Positions 28,737 to 36,957 of a DNA stretch of 64,000 nucleotides are shown in pieces (the first letter of the stretch is position 1; every line of letters begins with the position of its first letter). The DNA is taken from NCBI RefSeq assembly GCF_000332095.2, contig NZ_KI913949.1, positions 1,210,291 to 1,274,290 on the forward strand. The letters run 5' to 3'. Source of the stretch: Leptolyngbya sp. PCC 6406. Its GTDB lineage: Bacteria; Cyanobacteriota; Cyanobacteriia; Phormidesmidales; Phormidesmidaceae. Both the position numbers and the translations under genes were made by a program. The notes under the pieces were generated by a model that saw nothing but the letters and a program-made list of their open reading frames with translations, ran no database searches and was not told the DNA's origin.

Positions 28737-29537
28737 CTAGGGATTCAGAAGGGGAGAGTCGGGATCGACACGCACAAATACCGCCAGATCCAGGGCTTCA
28801 GGCGTAATTTCAAACTGCAACACTCGCGCCGTGATGCCCAGATCGACCAGTTGCTTGAGGGTGAGTTGGTCCTGTACCCCTTCCACAAACCGATTGATCA
28901 ATTGCCGGGGCACGGGTTGACCCTCTACCGCTACCAAAGGGTCCACCAAAACCAGACGATGGCCCTCAACGACCTCTAGACCCGACTCCACCGTGGCTTC
29001 AATAGCTTCCTGGAGTACTTGATCTTGCAAATCCACCCGTACCCGGATGCGATTGCCCCCCAGGAATTCTAATTGGGGATTGGTGAGGCGGTAGCGGTCT
29101 GCCTCTCGGGCTCCCACCTGGCCCGGTAGGCTAAAGGGTAGTTGGTCCAATAATTGCTGGACCCGTTGTGACTGGAGCAGGGTATTGAGATCCTCCAGTT
29201 TCAGGACCAAGTGGGCGGCGGATTGAATCGGCGCATCCAGGGCGAGGCGACCCTGCTGCACCCCCGGTAGGTCAATGTCGATGGGGTCGGTTTCTACATC
29301 AATGATGTCGATGCGTAACTCTGGCACCGGATAGATTCCTCGTCCTGCCAGCCGCACCCGCTCTACCCGGCCCTGCAAAATCTGGAAGTTGGGGGCGTTG
29401 TCGATGCGCACGTCGAGAAAATCTGCCCGGACAAGGCGTTCTCGAATTAGCCCCTCAGCGACGTGATCTGCCACGATGCCGACGGGGGACACCAGGGTAA
29501 ACAGCCCTGACAGGACAATGGTGAAGAGTTCAATCAC
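28737..29537 (-). CDS. DUF2993 (LmeA-like) lipid-binding domain protein
   Basis: The 266-residue product starts at a GTG that overlaps the proS stop codon (GTGA at 29534-29537), indicating translational coupling. A hydrophobic N-terminus ([19 protein letters not shown]) may be a signal or anchor. The rest has the repeating beta-strand pattern of DUF2993, with [20 protein letters not shown] and [22 protein letters not shown]2993 proteins are common in cyanobacteria and actinobacteria and are related to LmeA, a phospholipid-binding protein of the envelope. Exact function here is unknown. Confidence 0.8.
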   Translation of the reverse strand: MIELFTIVLSGLFTLVSPVGIVADHVAEGLIRERLVRADFLDVRIDNAPNFQILQGRVERVRLAGRGIYPVPELRIDIIDVETDPIDIDLPGVQQGRLALDAPIQSAAHLVLKLEDLNTLLQSQRVQQLLDQLPFSLPGQVGAREADRYRLTNPQLEFLGGNRIRVRVDLQDQVLQEAIEATVESGLEVVEGHRLVLVDPLVAVEGQPVPRQLINRFVEGVQDQLTLKQLVDLGITARVLQFEITPEALDLAVFVRVDPDSPLLNP

Positions 29538-31345
29538 TGGGTCAATGCCTCATGAATCCAGCCCTGCAAGGTGGGTACCACATCCGCCAAGGCGAGATCT
29601 TGAGATGCCTTGGTGGCCCGCTTTACCACCTCTACTTTGCCCTCCTTCAGCGATCGCCCGGTGACAATCCGGAAAGGAATGCCGATTAGCTCCGAATCCT
29701 TAAACTTCACCCCGGCCCGCTCGTCGCGATCATCCAGCAGGGTTTCAATGCCCGCTGCGTTCAAGTCTTGGTATAGCTGCTCAGCGGCGGCCATTTGGGT
29801 GGCATCGCCAATGTTGGGCACCACCACAATGGCTTGGTAGGGCGCGATCGCAATGGGCCAGACAATGCCATCCTTGTCGTAGGACTGCTCCACGGCGGCC
29901 TGGGCCAACCGGGAGACACCGACGCCGTAGCATCCCATCACCAAGGGATTTTCTTCCCCCGCCTCATTAGTGTAGGTGGCCCCCAGGGCAGTGGAGTATT
30001 TGGTCCCTAATTGGAAAATGTGGCCAATCTCAATCCCCCGCGCCGTTTGTAGGGTTTGGCTGGGGTCGTGCAAAGCGCGATCGCCCGCCTGGGCCTTGCG
30101 CACATCCACCGTGATTTTGGGTTTAGGAAAGTCCCGATTCCAGTTGCCGCCGACGGTGTGGTAGCCGGATTGATTCGACCCGGTGACGAAGTGGGTCAGG
30201 TCTACAGCGGTTTCATCCACCAGCCGCAGAAATTTGGGCTCAATCCCCGCCAGCCCCGCTTGAATATAATCATCTCCCAAATTAGGGGCCATGTAGCCCA
30301 GGGGCAGAGGCTTCGTCGCCCACTTGGCCTGGGCTTCCCCATCGGGCACCATCAGGGCTAGCACCGCCGTTGCCCCGTACTGGGGAGCCAGCTTCACCAG
30401 TTCGTTTTGTAGCTTCACCTCATTCACATCCTGGTCTCCCCGGATGCTGACCAACACCAGCACCGTTTTGCCATTGTCGTAGGCGACCTGATAGAGGACG
30501 TTCTTGACAATCTGAGTGGGGGAGCAGTTGAGGAAGTCCGCCAGGGTTTGAATTGTGGGGGTGTTGGGGGTTTCTAGGGTTTCAAAGGTGGTGAAGGGGG
30601 AGGCCACGGCCTCGGGGGGTTGGGACACCGCCTTTTCCACGTTGGCGGCGTATTGGCCATCCTCGGTGTACAGCACCTCATCTTCACCAGCATCCGCTAG
30701 CACCATGAACTCCGTGGAGCCAGAGCCGCCGATGGCTCCAGAATCTGCTTCCACCGCTCGGAAGGCAAGGCCACAGCGCCGCAGGATAGTGCTGTAGGCT
30801 CGATACATCTCGTCGTAGGTCTGCTTCAGGCTCTCGGCGTCAGTGTGGAAGGAGTAGCCGTCCTTCATGATGAACTCCCGGCCCCGCATCAGGCCAAAGC
30901 GGGGCCGAATCTCATCGCGAAACTTGGTTTGAATCTGGTACAGATGCAGGGGCAACTGGCGATAGGAGCGGATCATCTCCCGCGCTACGGCAGTGATCAC
31001 CTCTTCGTGGGTGGGGCCAAGGCCCATCTTCTGTTCCCGTCGATCCACCAGGGAGAACATAATGCCCTCGGCCTTGGTGTAGGTATCCCAGCGGCCTGAC
31101 TCTTGCCACAGGTCCGCTGGCTGAAGTTGGGGTAGCAGACATTCCTGGGCTCCGGTGGCGTTCATTTCTTCCCGGACAATGGCGGAGACCTTGTTCAGCA
31201 CCCGCAATAGTAAGGGTAGGTAGGCGTAGACGCCGCTGGCAATGCGCCGGATGTAGCCCGCCCGCAACAGTAACTTGTGACTGGGAATTTCTGCCTCGGC
31301 GGGATCTTCCCGCAGGGTCACAAAGAGCATCTGAGACAGTCGCAT
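29534..31345 (-). CDS. proS: proline--tRNA ligase
   Basis: The start is ATG 31345 ([20 protein letters not shown]), the conserved ProS N-terminus; an in-frame start 12 codons earlier is not supported. Class II synthetase motifs are present: motif 1 region [17 protein letters not shown], motif 2 [21 protein letters not shown], motif 3 [17 protein letters not shown], with the bacterial YbaK-like editing insertion (about 230-400) and a C-terminal anticodon-binding domain. It charges tRNA-Pro. It lies 42 bp downstream of nadE and overlaps DUF2993, so the three genes are probably one transcript. Confidence 0.95.
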   Translation of the reverse strand: MRLSQMLFVTLREDPAEAEIPSHKLLLRAGYIRRIASGVYAYLPLLLRVLNKVSAIVREEMNATGAQECLLPQLQPADLWQESGRWDTYTKAEGIMFSLVDRREQKMGLGPTHEEVITAVAREMIRSYRQLPLHLYQIQTKFRDEIRPRFGLMRGREFIMKDGYSFHTDAESLKQTYDEMYRAYSTILRRCGLAFRAVEADSGAIGGSGSTEFMVLADAGEDEVLYTEDGQYAANVEKAVSQPPEAVASPFTTFETLETPNTPTIQTLADFLNCSPTQIVKNVLYQVAYDNGKTVLVLVSIRGDQDVNEVKLQNELVKLAPQYGATAVLALMVPDGEAQAKWATKPLPLGYMAPNLGDDYIQAGLAGIEPKFLRLVDETAVDLTHFVTGSNQSGYHTVGGNWNRDFPKPKITVDVRKAQAGDRALHDPSQTLQTARGIEIGHIFQLGTKYSTALGATYTNEAGEENPLVMGCYGVGVSRLAQAAVEQSYDKDGIVWPIAIAPYQAIVVVPNIGDATQMAAAEQLYQDLNAAGIETLLDDRDERAGVKFKDSELIGIPFRIVTGRSLKEGKVEVVKRATKASQDLALADVVPTLQGWIHEALTQ

Positions 31346-31387
31346 GGATTCCGTGTCCTTTTGGCCAAAGCTACATCTCAAATCAGT

Positions 31388-33196
31388 CTACCGGGAAGGG
31401 CTGGTTTTGCACGGCGGCAAGCCTAGATCCTTGGAAACTGGGGGCTTGGGGGGGGTAGTGGGGAGATGCCAGCGGCTGGCAATGGGCATCCGCCAACCCG
31501 TGCCAAAGGCACGATCGGTGACCTTTAATACCGGGGGAGCTTGGCGGCGCTTGAACTCAGCGCGGGACACCAAGCGAATGACCCGATCTACGATCTCGGG
31601 ATCATGGCCTGCTGCCACGATATCTGTCACCGATTCGTGGCCCTTCACCAAGCGGTCCAAGATATCATCCAGCACCTCATAGCTGGGGAGGGAATCTTGA
31701 TCCATCTGGCCCGGTTTTAGCTCAGCGCTGGGAGGTTTCGTGAGGATATTGGGGGGAATTACCGGAGTAACAGGGGTGCTAGGCAAGGGAAAGGGTAGGA
31801 TCTCGGCTCCAGCCTGCGACTGGTTGAGCCACTGGCAGAGGGCATAGACACGGGTTTTGGGTACGTCAGCAATCACGGCGAGGCCACCGTTCATGTCGCC
31901 GTAGAGGGTGCAGTAGCCTACGGCCATCTCGGACTTATTGCCTGTGGAAAGGAGCAGGTGTCCGAACTTGTTGGCGATCGCCATGAGTAGGTTGCCGCGA
32001 ATTCGGGACTGAATATTTTCCTCTGCTACGCCGAAGGCTGTACCTGCGAATAGGGGATCAAGGGTGCGATCGTAGCCCGTCATCAGTTCCCCAATGGCCA
32101 AGGTTTGGTGGTGGATGCCCAGGTTCTCTGCCAGGGCTTGGGCGTCGCTGAGGGAATGGTCAGAACTGTAGGGGGAGGGCATCAGCACCCCCAAGACGTT
32201 GTTGGGGCCGAGGGCCACGGTTGCGATCGCGGCTACCAGAGCTGAGTCAATGCCGCCACTGAGGCCAATCACCGCCTGGGTAAAGCCACATTTTTGAGCG
32301 TAGTCCCGCACCCCCAGCACCAGGGCAGACCAGAGTTCGGCGTTGGCATCGGCGATCGCGGGGGTTATGCTTCCAGCCTGTAAATCCTGGCGGCGGGGAT
32401 CGTAGGTCAAGGTCAGCAGGTCTGGCTGAAAGGTACGGGCGCGCCCAACCACGGTTCCAGACCGATTAACGGCGACGCTGTTACCGTCAAAAATTAAATC
32501 GTCATTGGCTCCCACTTGATTGGTGTAGAGAATGGGCACGGCGAAACGGGCGGCGCTGTGGCCTAGCATGGCTTCGCGGGTAGCCTGTTTTTGCACAGTA
32601 AAGGGGGAGGCAGACAGGTTCACCACCACATCCACTCCCAAATCCGCAAGGGCTGCGATGGGGTTGGTAGGATATTTGCGCTGGCCCCAAAATTGCTCGT
32701 CATTCCACAAGTCTTCGCAAATGGTGACGCCAATGTGCAGGGTCTTCCCTGCCTCAATGGCGAGGGAGAAATGATTCACCTGACGACCGGGTTCAAAATA
32801 ACGGTCTTCGTCAAAGACATCGTAGGTGGGCAGCAGTTGCTTATGGAAAATTTGTTGTACCCATCCCTTCTCCAGTAACGCCATGCTGTTAAATAGGGGC
32901 TTGCCGCCGTGATTCTCCGCTTCGGGATTGCGCTCCACAAAACCGACTAAAACCGCCAAGTTGTCCGGTAGTTGTTGAGCTAGATCTGCTAACGTTGCTC
33001 CCATGGCATCAATGAAACCCGGTCGTAGCAGTAGATCGCGGGGGGGATAACCGCAGAGAGACAGTTCTGGCGTTAGCATCAGCCGTGCGCCCTGATCTGC
33101 CGCCACCTGAGCCGCCACCAGGATTTTTTCGGCATTACCGGGCAGGTCACCGATGACGGGGTTGAGTTGTGCGATCGCGATGTTCACTTTACACAT
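31388..33196 (-). CDS. nadE: glutamine-dependent NAD(+) synthase
   Basis: The 602-residue fusion has an N-terminal nitrilase-type glutaminase (E44 in LMLTPELSLCGYP, Lys in FHKQLLPTYD, Cys in GVTICEDLWND near residue 157) that supplies ammonia to a C-terminal synthase with the PP-loop SGGIDS near residue 310. It converts nicotinate adenine dinucleotide to NAD, the last step of the pathway. It is the last NAD gene of the minus-strand cluster pncB-nadD-nrtR-nadE and is separated from nrtR by the inserted restriction-modification pair. The C-terminal 25 residues after the synthase fold are a Pro/Lys-rich extension. Confidence 0.95.
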   Translation of the reverse strand: MCKVNIAIAQLNPVIGDLPGNAEKILVAAQVAADQGARLMLTPELSLCGYPPRDLLLRPGFIDAMGATLADLAQQLPDNLAVLVGFVERNPEAENHGGKPLFNSMALLEKGWVQQIFHKQLLPTYDVFDEDRYFEPGRQVNHFSLAIEAGKTLHIGVTICEDLWNDEQFWGQRKYPTNPIAALADLGVDVVVNLSASPFTVQKQATREAMLGHSAARFAVPILYTNQVGANDDLIFDGNSVAVNRSGTVVGRARTFQPDLLTLTYDPRRQDLQAGSITPAIADANAELWSALVLGVRDYAQKCGFTQAVIGLSGGIDSALVAAIATVALGPNNVLGVLMPSPYSSDHSLSDAQALAENLGIHHQTLAIGELMTGYDRTLDPLFAGTAFGVAEENIQSRIRGNLLMAIANKFGHLLLSTGNKSEMAVGYCTLYGDMNGGLAVIADVPKTRVYALCQWLNQSQAGAEILPFPLPSTPVTPVIPPNILTKPPSAELKPGQMDQDSLPSYEVLDDILDRLVKGHESVTDIVAAGHDPEIVDRVIRLVSRAEFKRRQAPPVLKVTDRAFGTGWRMPIASRWHLPTTPPKPPVSKDLGLPPCKTSPSR

Positions 33197-33210
33197 AACT
33201 TACACGTAAA

Positions 33211-33231
33211 ATTATTGGTGGTAATAACGCC
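33211..33231. promoter_or_regulatory. weak NrtR-like operator candidate upstream of nadE
   Basis: The plus strand reads ATTATTGGTGGTAATAACGC, with imperfect dyad (TTATT/AATAA) and a GT-N7-AC core (GTGGTAATAAC). It lies just upstream of nadE and 3' of the restriction gene. The symmetry is much poorer than at 38305, so this is tentative. Confidence 0.3.
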
Positions 33232-33236
33232 ATACT

Positions 33237-33902
33237 TCAAGTATCAGGTTGGTCAAGCCAAAATTGCCTGACCTGTTCAAATCGACCGACACGCCCTTCA
33301 ATTTTGAGAATCTCTCCAGGATAAAAAATATTCATCAATAGATCGCATAAATGAAGCATCCACTGCTTTCGTGAATAGCCATGCACAATTTGGATGTTAT
33401 TTGAATTTTTAATTTGAATTTGACCCCAGCCCAATGCCCCGATAGTTAAGCAGCTCCAATCCAGGAACTCAATTGGAGCAAATTTAACATCCGTGACAAC
33501 TACTTGTAAGCTTTCAACCTTGTATTTGACCATCAATAACGAGAATACATTTGTCTTGCTTTCATAAAATCTAGAAATTCTCTCTACAGATGTAAGGTTT
33601 GGCATATTGAATTCAGTCCCTTCCCTATGGGTCTTAACATCGACAATCGTATAAAAATTTTCTGAGTCTATGAAGGCCAAGTCTGCCATAGCCCTCCTGG
33701 AGAAATCCCTGGAATATTCTTGGCAAAAATCTCCTAAAAAGTCGTTAAATACATCGGCTATCATGCCTTCCAAGGCATCTCCTGCTGTCCTTGTACTTCT
33801 GACAGTTTCGATTGAAAGAAAATCAGCTTGATCATTTAAATAATCTTTTACTTGAAGGGCTAAATCACGATAATGGCCACCGTAGTAAAATGTTGGTTTC
33901 AT
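33237..33902 (-). CDS. type II restriction endonuclease, PD-(D/E)xK fold (HincII/EcoRV-like)
   Basis: I use ATG 33902; a TTG at 33980 is in frame, 7 bp after the methyltransferase stop. The centre has the pattern of the EcoRV/HincII branch: RRAMADLAFIDSENFYTIVD then DVKTHREGTEF, giving catalytic Asp74 and D88-V-K90, followed by the conserved Asn-Leu-Thr-Ser-x-x-Arg stretch. It should cleave the site protected by the adjacent methyltransferase. Recognition sequence cannot be read. The gene is A+T-rich and free of HIP1 sites, unlike its neighbours, which points to recent transfer. It ends 40 bp before the nadE start. Confidence 0.75.
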   Translation of the reverse strand: MKPTFYYGGHYRDLALQVKDYLNDQADFLSIETVRSTRTAGDALEGMIADVFNDFLGDFCQEYSRDFSRRAMADLAFIDSENFYTIVDVKTHREGTEFNMPNLTSVERISRFYESKTNVFSLLMVKYKVESLQVVVTDVKFAPIEFLDWSCLTIGALGWGQIQIKNSNNIQIVHGYSRKQWMLHLCDLLMNIFYPGEILKIEGRVGRFEQVRQFWLDQPDT

Positions 33903-33989
33903 ATAGAGATTCTCTGTGAATTGCAAAAATCTGTAGTACAGGGATCTTGTCTGCACAAACAATCTAGCTTCAAGAATCAATTCGGATTT

Positions 33990-34994
33990 CTATAGTAAAC
34001 TCATTTGTGTTTCCGACAAAGACGATTGTTGAGTGCTAGAGGATATATTTTTCTTGGAGTTGTTTTGATCTGAAAGTGAGTTACGCTCCCAAAATACACC
34101 ATCTGAATAACCTTGAATGCTGGCATCCAAATCCGCCAAAGCTAGACGTTTTTCTGCCAAGCAGCAATATTCCTCCTCAATCTCAACGCCGACAAAATTT
34201 CGCCCCAGCTTTTTGGCTACTACTGACGTAGTACCACTGCCGAGAAACGGGTCAAAAACCACAGCATTAGGTTCAGAACTGGCTAGGATCAGCTTGGCGA
34301 TGAGTTTTTCGGGTTTTTGAGTGGGATGATCAGTATTTTCTGGCATTGACCAGAAGGGAATGGTAATGTCCGTCCACAGATTAGACGGATGGGTAAGACG
34401 GTATTTTTCCGTTTCCGTTTCTTCCCAATCTTTCGGCTTACCTTCATCCGTTCTATAGGGAGCGATTACTCTGCGTTTAAGCTTAACCGTTTCAACGTTA
34501 AAATAGTAGTCATTAGTTACCGTGCAAAACCAAATATCTTCGCAGGTGTTTTTCCAGTTTTGTTTAGCACCTCGCCCTTTTTCTCGTTCCCAAGTAATTC
34601 TATTTCTAATCTGGAAGTGTTGTTTTAATACCGGATAAAGGGCGGCTGAAGTTAGCCAGTCGGCACAGACATAAATTGAGGCGTTGGGTTTGAGTAGAGA
34701 TTTCAATTGGGAAATCCAGGTGTCGAACCAGGCAGCATATTCCTCGTCATTTAACTGCTTGAATTTTCTGCCATTGAAATTCTTGTTAAGATTATAGGGC
34801 GGATCAATTATCATTAAATCTACAAAGTTTCGAGGCAAATAGTTCAACGTTTCCAATAAATCTTGGCAAAGAGTTTTATTTAGAATCTCTGCTAGAGCAA
34901 CTTTTTGATGAAGTTTGACTAGACGTTGTGATAACTTCCTGAATTCATCAGGTTCTAGAGTAAGGGTACGATTTCTAGGGGCGCGATCTTTCAT
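33990..34994 (-). CDS. type II DNA methyltransferase, beta class (probably N6-adenine)
   Basis: The 334-residue enzyme has the catalytic motif DPPY at 64-67 before the SAM-binding FLGSGTT at 251-257 and HPTQKP at 224-229. Motif IV preceding motif I defines the beta class; DPPY suggests N6-adenine, though N4-cytosine is not excluded. The C-terminus is a Ser/Asn-rich tail (about 310-334). Together with the downstream nuclease it forms a type II restriction-modification system. Both genes are A+T-rich and lack the HIP1 octamer across 1.7 kb, so they look acquired. It starts 38 bp after nrtR, within the NAD cluster. Confidence 0.9.
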   Translation of the reverse strand: MKDRAPRNRTLTLEPDEFRKLSQRLVKLHQKVALAEILNKTLCQDLLETLNYLPRNFVDLMIIDPPYNLNKNFNGRKFKQLNDEEYAAWFDTWISQLKSLLKPNASIYVCADWLTSAALYPVLKQHFQIRNRITWEREKGRGAKQNWKNTCEDIWFCTVTNDYYFNVETVKLKRRVIAPYRTDEGKPKDWEETETEKYRLTHPSNLWTDITIPFWSMPENTDHPTQKPEKLIAKLILASSEPNAVVFDPFLGSGTTSVVAKKLGRNFVGVEIEEEYCCLAEKRLALADLDASIQGYSDGVFWERNSLSDQNNSKKNISSSTQQSSLSETQMSLL

Positions 34995-35032
34995 GGTATT
35001 GAGGGCTTTGGGTTAGGAGTTTTGAAAGACAG

Positions 35033-35779
35033 TTAAATAAACACCATAGGTTTGTCTTTGAGGGGCTCAAAGGCCGCAGCATCAAAGCGATAGAGACTGG
35101 CGGGGCGACCGGCACCGCGAGAGGTTTTCTGGCCCGTGTCTTCCAGAAAGCCCAGCTTCAGCAATCGGGCACGGAAGTTGGAATAATCGGAGAAATCTTC
35201 CCCCAATACCGTCACGTATAGCTGGTACAAATCCCCGAGGGTGAATACCTCTGGCAATACATCGAAGGCGATGGGGCTGTATTCCAGTTTGTTGCGGAGG
35301 CGCTGGTAGCCATAGTTAAGGATTTCGTTGTGGTCAAAGGCGAGGCGAGGAACCCGGCTGAGGGGATACCAGGCAATGCCACTGACCCCATCGGCAATTA
35401 ACTCTGCCTCCGCAAAGCGCACCAGGGCAAAGTGGCTCACCGAGAGATAGCGCACCCCATAGGCATCGCGGCCTTCGCGGGGATCCCGATCGGGACCACC
35501 GAAGGTATAGAGCTGTTCCAGATAGAGATTGCTGACCCGAATTTTTTCCGATAGCACCCGGTAGGCAGCATCCTCTAGAGATTCTCCCTGGCGTACTAAC
35601 GTTCCTGGCAAACTCCAGTAGCCCACAAAGGGTTCTTGATGGCGCATTACCAGGAGCACCAGCAGGCGGTTTTGGTCCGTATCCACCGAGAAGATGACGT
35701 TATCCACCCCGACCTTGAAGTCTGCAAGGGCATCCTCCTCTAATGGGTCGGCTGTTTTTCTCTGGAGTTTTCCGGGCAT
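35033..35779 (-). CDS. nrtR: NrtR-type Nudix transcriptional regulator of NAD metabolism
   Basis: The 248-residue protein has an N-terminal Nudix domain (about 20-160) and a C-terminal winged helix (FSDYSNFRARLLKLGFLED, then RGAGRPASLYRF). In the Nudix box, GTLVRQGESLEDAAYRVLSE retains the fold but deviates from the consensus catalytic REUXEE, as expected for a sensor rather than a hydrolase. NrtR proteins bind ADP-ribose and regulate NAD synthesis and salvage genes. Its placement among pncB, nadD and nadE, together with the palindrome before pncB, strongly supports this role. It overlaps the nadD 3' end by 40 bp. Confidence 0.88.
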   Translation of the reverse strand: MPGKLQRKTADPLEEDALADFKVGVDNVIFSVDTDQNRLLVLLVMRHQEPFVGYWSLPGTLVRQGESLEDAAYRVLSEKIRVSNLYLEQLYTFGGPDRDPREGRDAYGVRYLSVSHFALVRFAEAELIADGVSGIAWYPLSRVPRLAFDHNEILNYGYQRLRNKLEYSPIAFDVLPEVFTLGDLYQLYVTVLGEDFSDYSNFRARLLKLGFLEDTGQKTSRGAGRPASLYRFDAAAFEPLKDKPMVFI

Positions 35780-36339
35780 GGTGGATATAGATTTTTTTGA
35801 TGGATATAGGCTCTGACGGCTGTGGGCAGCGCCTCTGCGTCGTCAGTTTGACGAAAATAGCTGGAGGATATGTCGAATTGTTTGGGAATATCCGCGATCG
35901 CAATTTTTCCCCCTTGACGACGCACCTCCATCAAATCATCCTCCGCTAGGGTAAAACCAGGGCGCGGGATTGCCAGCACCTCCACTTGGGCCAGCAATTC
36001 CTGGGCACCGTACCATTTGGGCAATTGCCGCACTAGGTCCGAACCCACGACCAAGGTCAACGTTGCCCCCGGCCATTTTGACTGAGCCCGCTGGACCGTC
36101 ACCAGGGTCCGGGAATCGCTCAGACTCTCATCTAGGGCAATACGTCCCGGCGATGCTGGGATATCCCGAATCATCAACCGCAACATAGCAACGCGATCGC
36201 CCAAAGGGCTGAGGTGCTCCTTAAAAGGATTGTCCGAAGCCCAGACCGCCACATGGTCAAACTGGGTCGCCAGCCATCGCAGGATTTCACAATGGCCCCG
36301 GTGGGGGGGATCAGCGCTGGTACCGAAGAGGGCGATTTG
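35740..36339 (-). CDS. nadD: nicotinate-nucleotide adenylyltransferase, start codon apparently lost
   Basis: Coding similarity runs from codon CAA 36337-36339 to the stop at 35740-35742. The opening IALFGTSADPPHRGHCEI holds the nucleotidyltransferase motif (GTSADPPHxGH) that binds ATP; FDISSSYFRQ near the end is the ISSTxIR-like motif. NadD adenylylates nicotinate mononucleotide. However, this frame has no ATG, GTG or TTG between the catalytic motif and the stop codon of the four-helix-bundle gene at 36463. The first in-frame start, GTG 36252, is past the motif. The space where the initiator should be is filled by G-rich heptamers. It may be read from a non-standard start, be frameshifted, or be inactive. 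Confidence 0.8.
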   Translation of the reverse strand, partial: QIALFGTSADPPHRGHCEILRWLATQFDHVAVWASDNPFKEHLSPLGDRVAMLRLMIRDIPASPGRIALDESLSDSRTLVTVQRAQSKWPGATLTLVVGSDLVRQLPKWYGAQELLAQVEVLAIPRPGFTLAEDDLMEVRRQGGKIAIADIPKQFDISSSYFRQTDDAEALPTAVRAYIHQKNLYPPCPENSREKQPTH

Positions 36340-36397
36340 GGGAGTGGGGGAGTGGGGGGGTGGGGGAGTGGAGGAGTGGGGGAGTGGGGGAGTGGGG
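36340..36397. repeat. G-rich tandem repeat, GGGGAGT-type
   Basis: Seven- and eight-base units of the form GGGGAGTG/GGGGGAGT recur across 36340-36397 directly at the beginning of nadD coding sequence. G-tracts up to 7 long make length errors likely during replication and sequencing. Confidence 0.9.
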
Positions 36398-36462
36398 TAT
36401 GTCGTTGATGTGGCTAGAGGAGGGGTGATGGTGGGGCATTGGCGGGGTGGGGGGTGAAGTCG

Positions 36463-36867
36463 TCACGGTTTTTTTGTGGATTTAGTGGCAGGGGTTGACC
36501 AGTGGGAAGCATTTCGAATCAGGGTGACTATCATGGCCAGAATTTGGTCATAGGTCTGGATCAAATCTGCGGATGCCTCTGGACTCAAATAGTGACAATG
36601 ATGGGCAAATTCGAGCCAGGTTTGGGTTTCAGCCGCTTCTGCCTCAGAATCACTAAGTTTGGAGACAAAGGCGGCCTCATACCTCCGTTTTCGCCAAGCC
36701 TCGGCAATATTGGCACAGACAGAACGAGACGATCGACGGATCTGATCGGTTAGTGAGTATTTTTCCTCCTTGGGAAATGTTTTAGTGACTTCAAAGATTG
36801 TCATAGCTGCCGCAAAAGCGACTTTGTAGACTTTCAAGTCTTGGTGTTGTCGAATAAACTCACCCAC
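36463..36867 (-). CDS. four-helix-bundle protein (S23/IVP family, TIGR02436-like)
   Basis: The 134-residue protein begins at GTG 36867, inside a repeat tract, with the family's start pattern EFIRQHQDLKVYKVAFAAAM. Core helices TDQIRRSSRSVCANIAEAW and TQTWLEFAHHCHYLSPE match the four-helix-bundle proteins first found in 23S rRNA intervening sequences and related to Avd accessory proteins of diversity-generating retroelements. Its job as a stand-alone gene is unknown. Both flanks are G/C-skewed tandem repeats in opposite orientation, and it separates pncB from nadD in an otherwise tight NAD gene order, so the unit looks inserted. No reverse transcriptase is nearby. Confidence 0.85.
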   Translation of the reverse strand: MGEFIRQHQDLKVYKVAFAAAMTIFEVTKTFPKEEKYSLTDQIRRSSRSVCANIAEAWRKRRYEAAFVSKLSDSEAEAAETQTWLEFAHHCHYLSPEASADLIQTYDQILAMIVTLIRNASHWSTPATKSTKKP

Positions 36868-36957
36868 TCCCTTCCCTCCCTAACACCCCAATACCCCACC
36901 CCATTACTCGCCCACTTCCCACGCCCCAATACCCTAATACCCCAATACCCTACGTCC
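36868..36957. repeat. C-rich tandem tract, opposite strand bias to 36340-36397
   Basis: Repeats of CCAATACCC/CCTAATACC type run through 36880-36953. Read on the minus strand this is G-rich, like the 36340-36397 array, so the two tracts bracket the four-helix-bundle gene as imperfect inverted repeats. The tract also encodes the last codons and TAG stop of pncB (36934). Confidence 0.8.
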
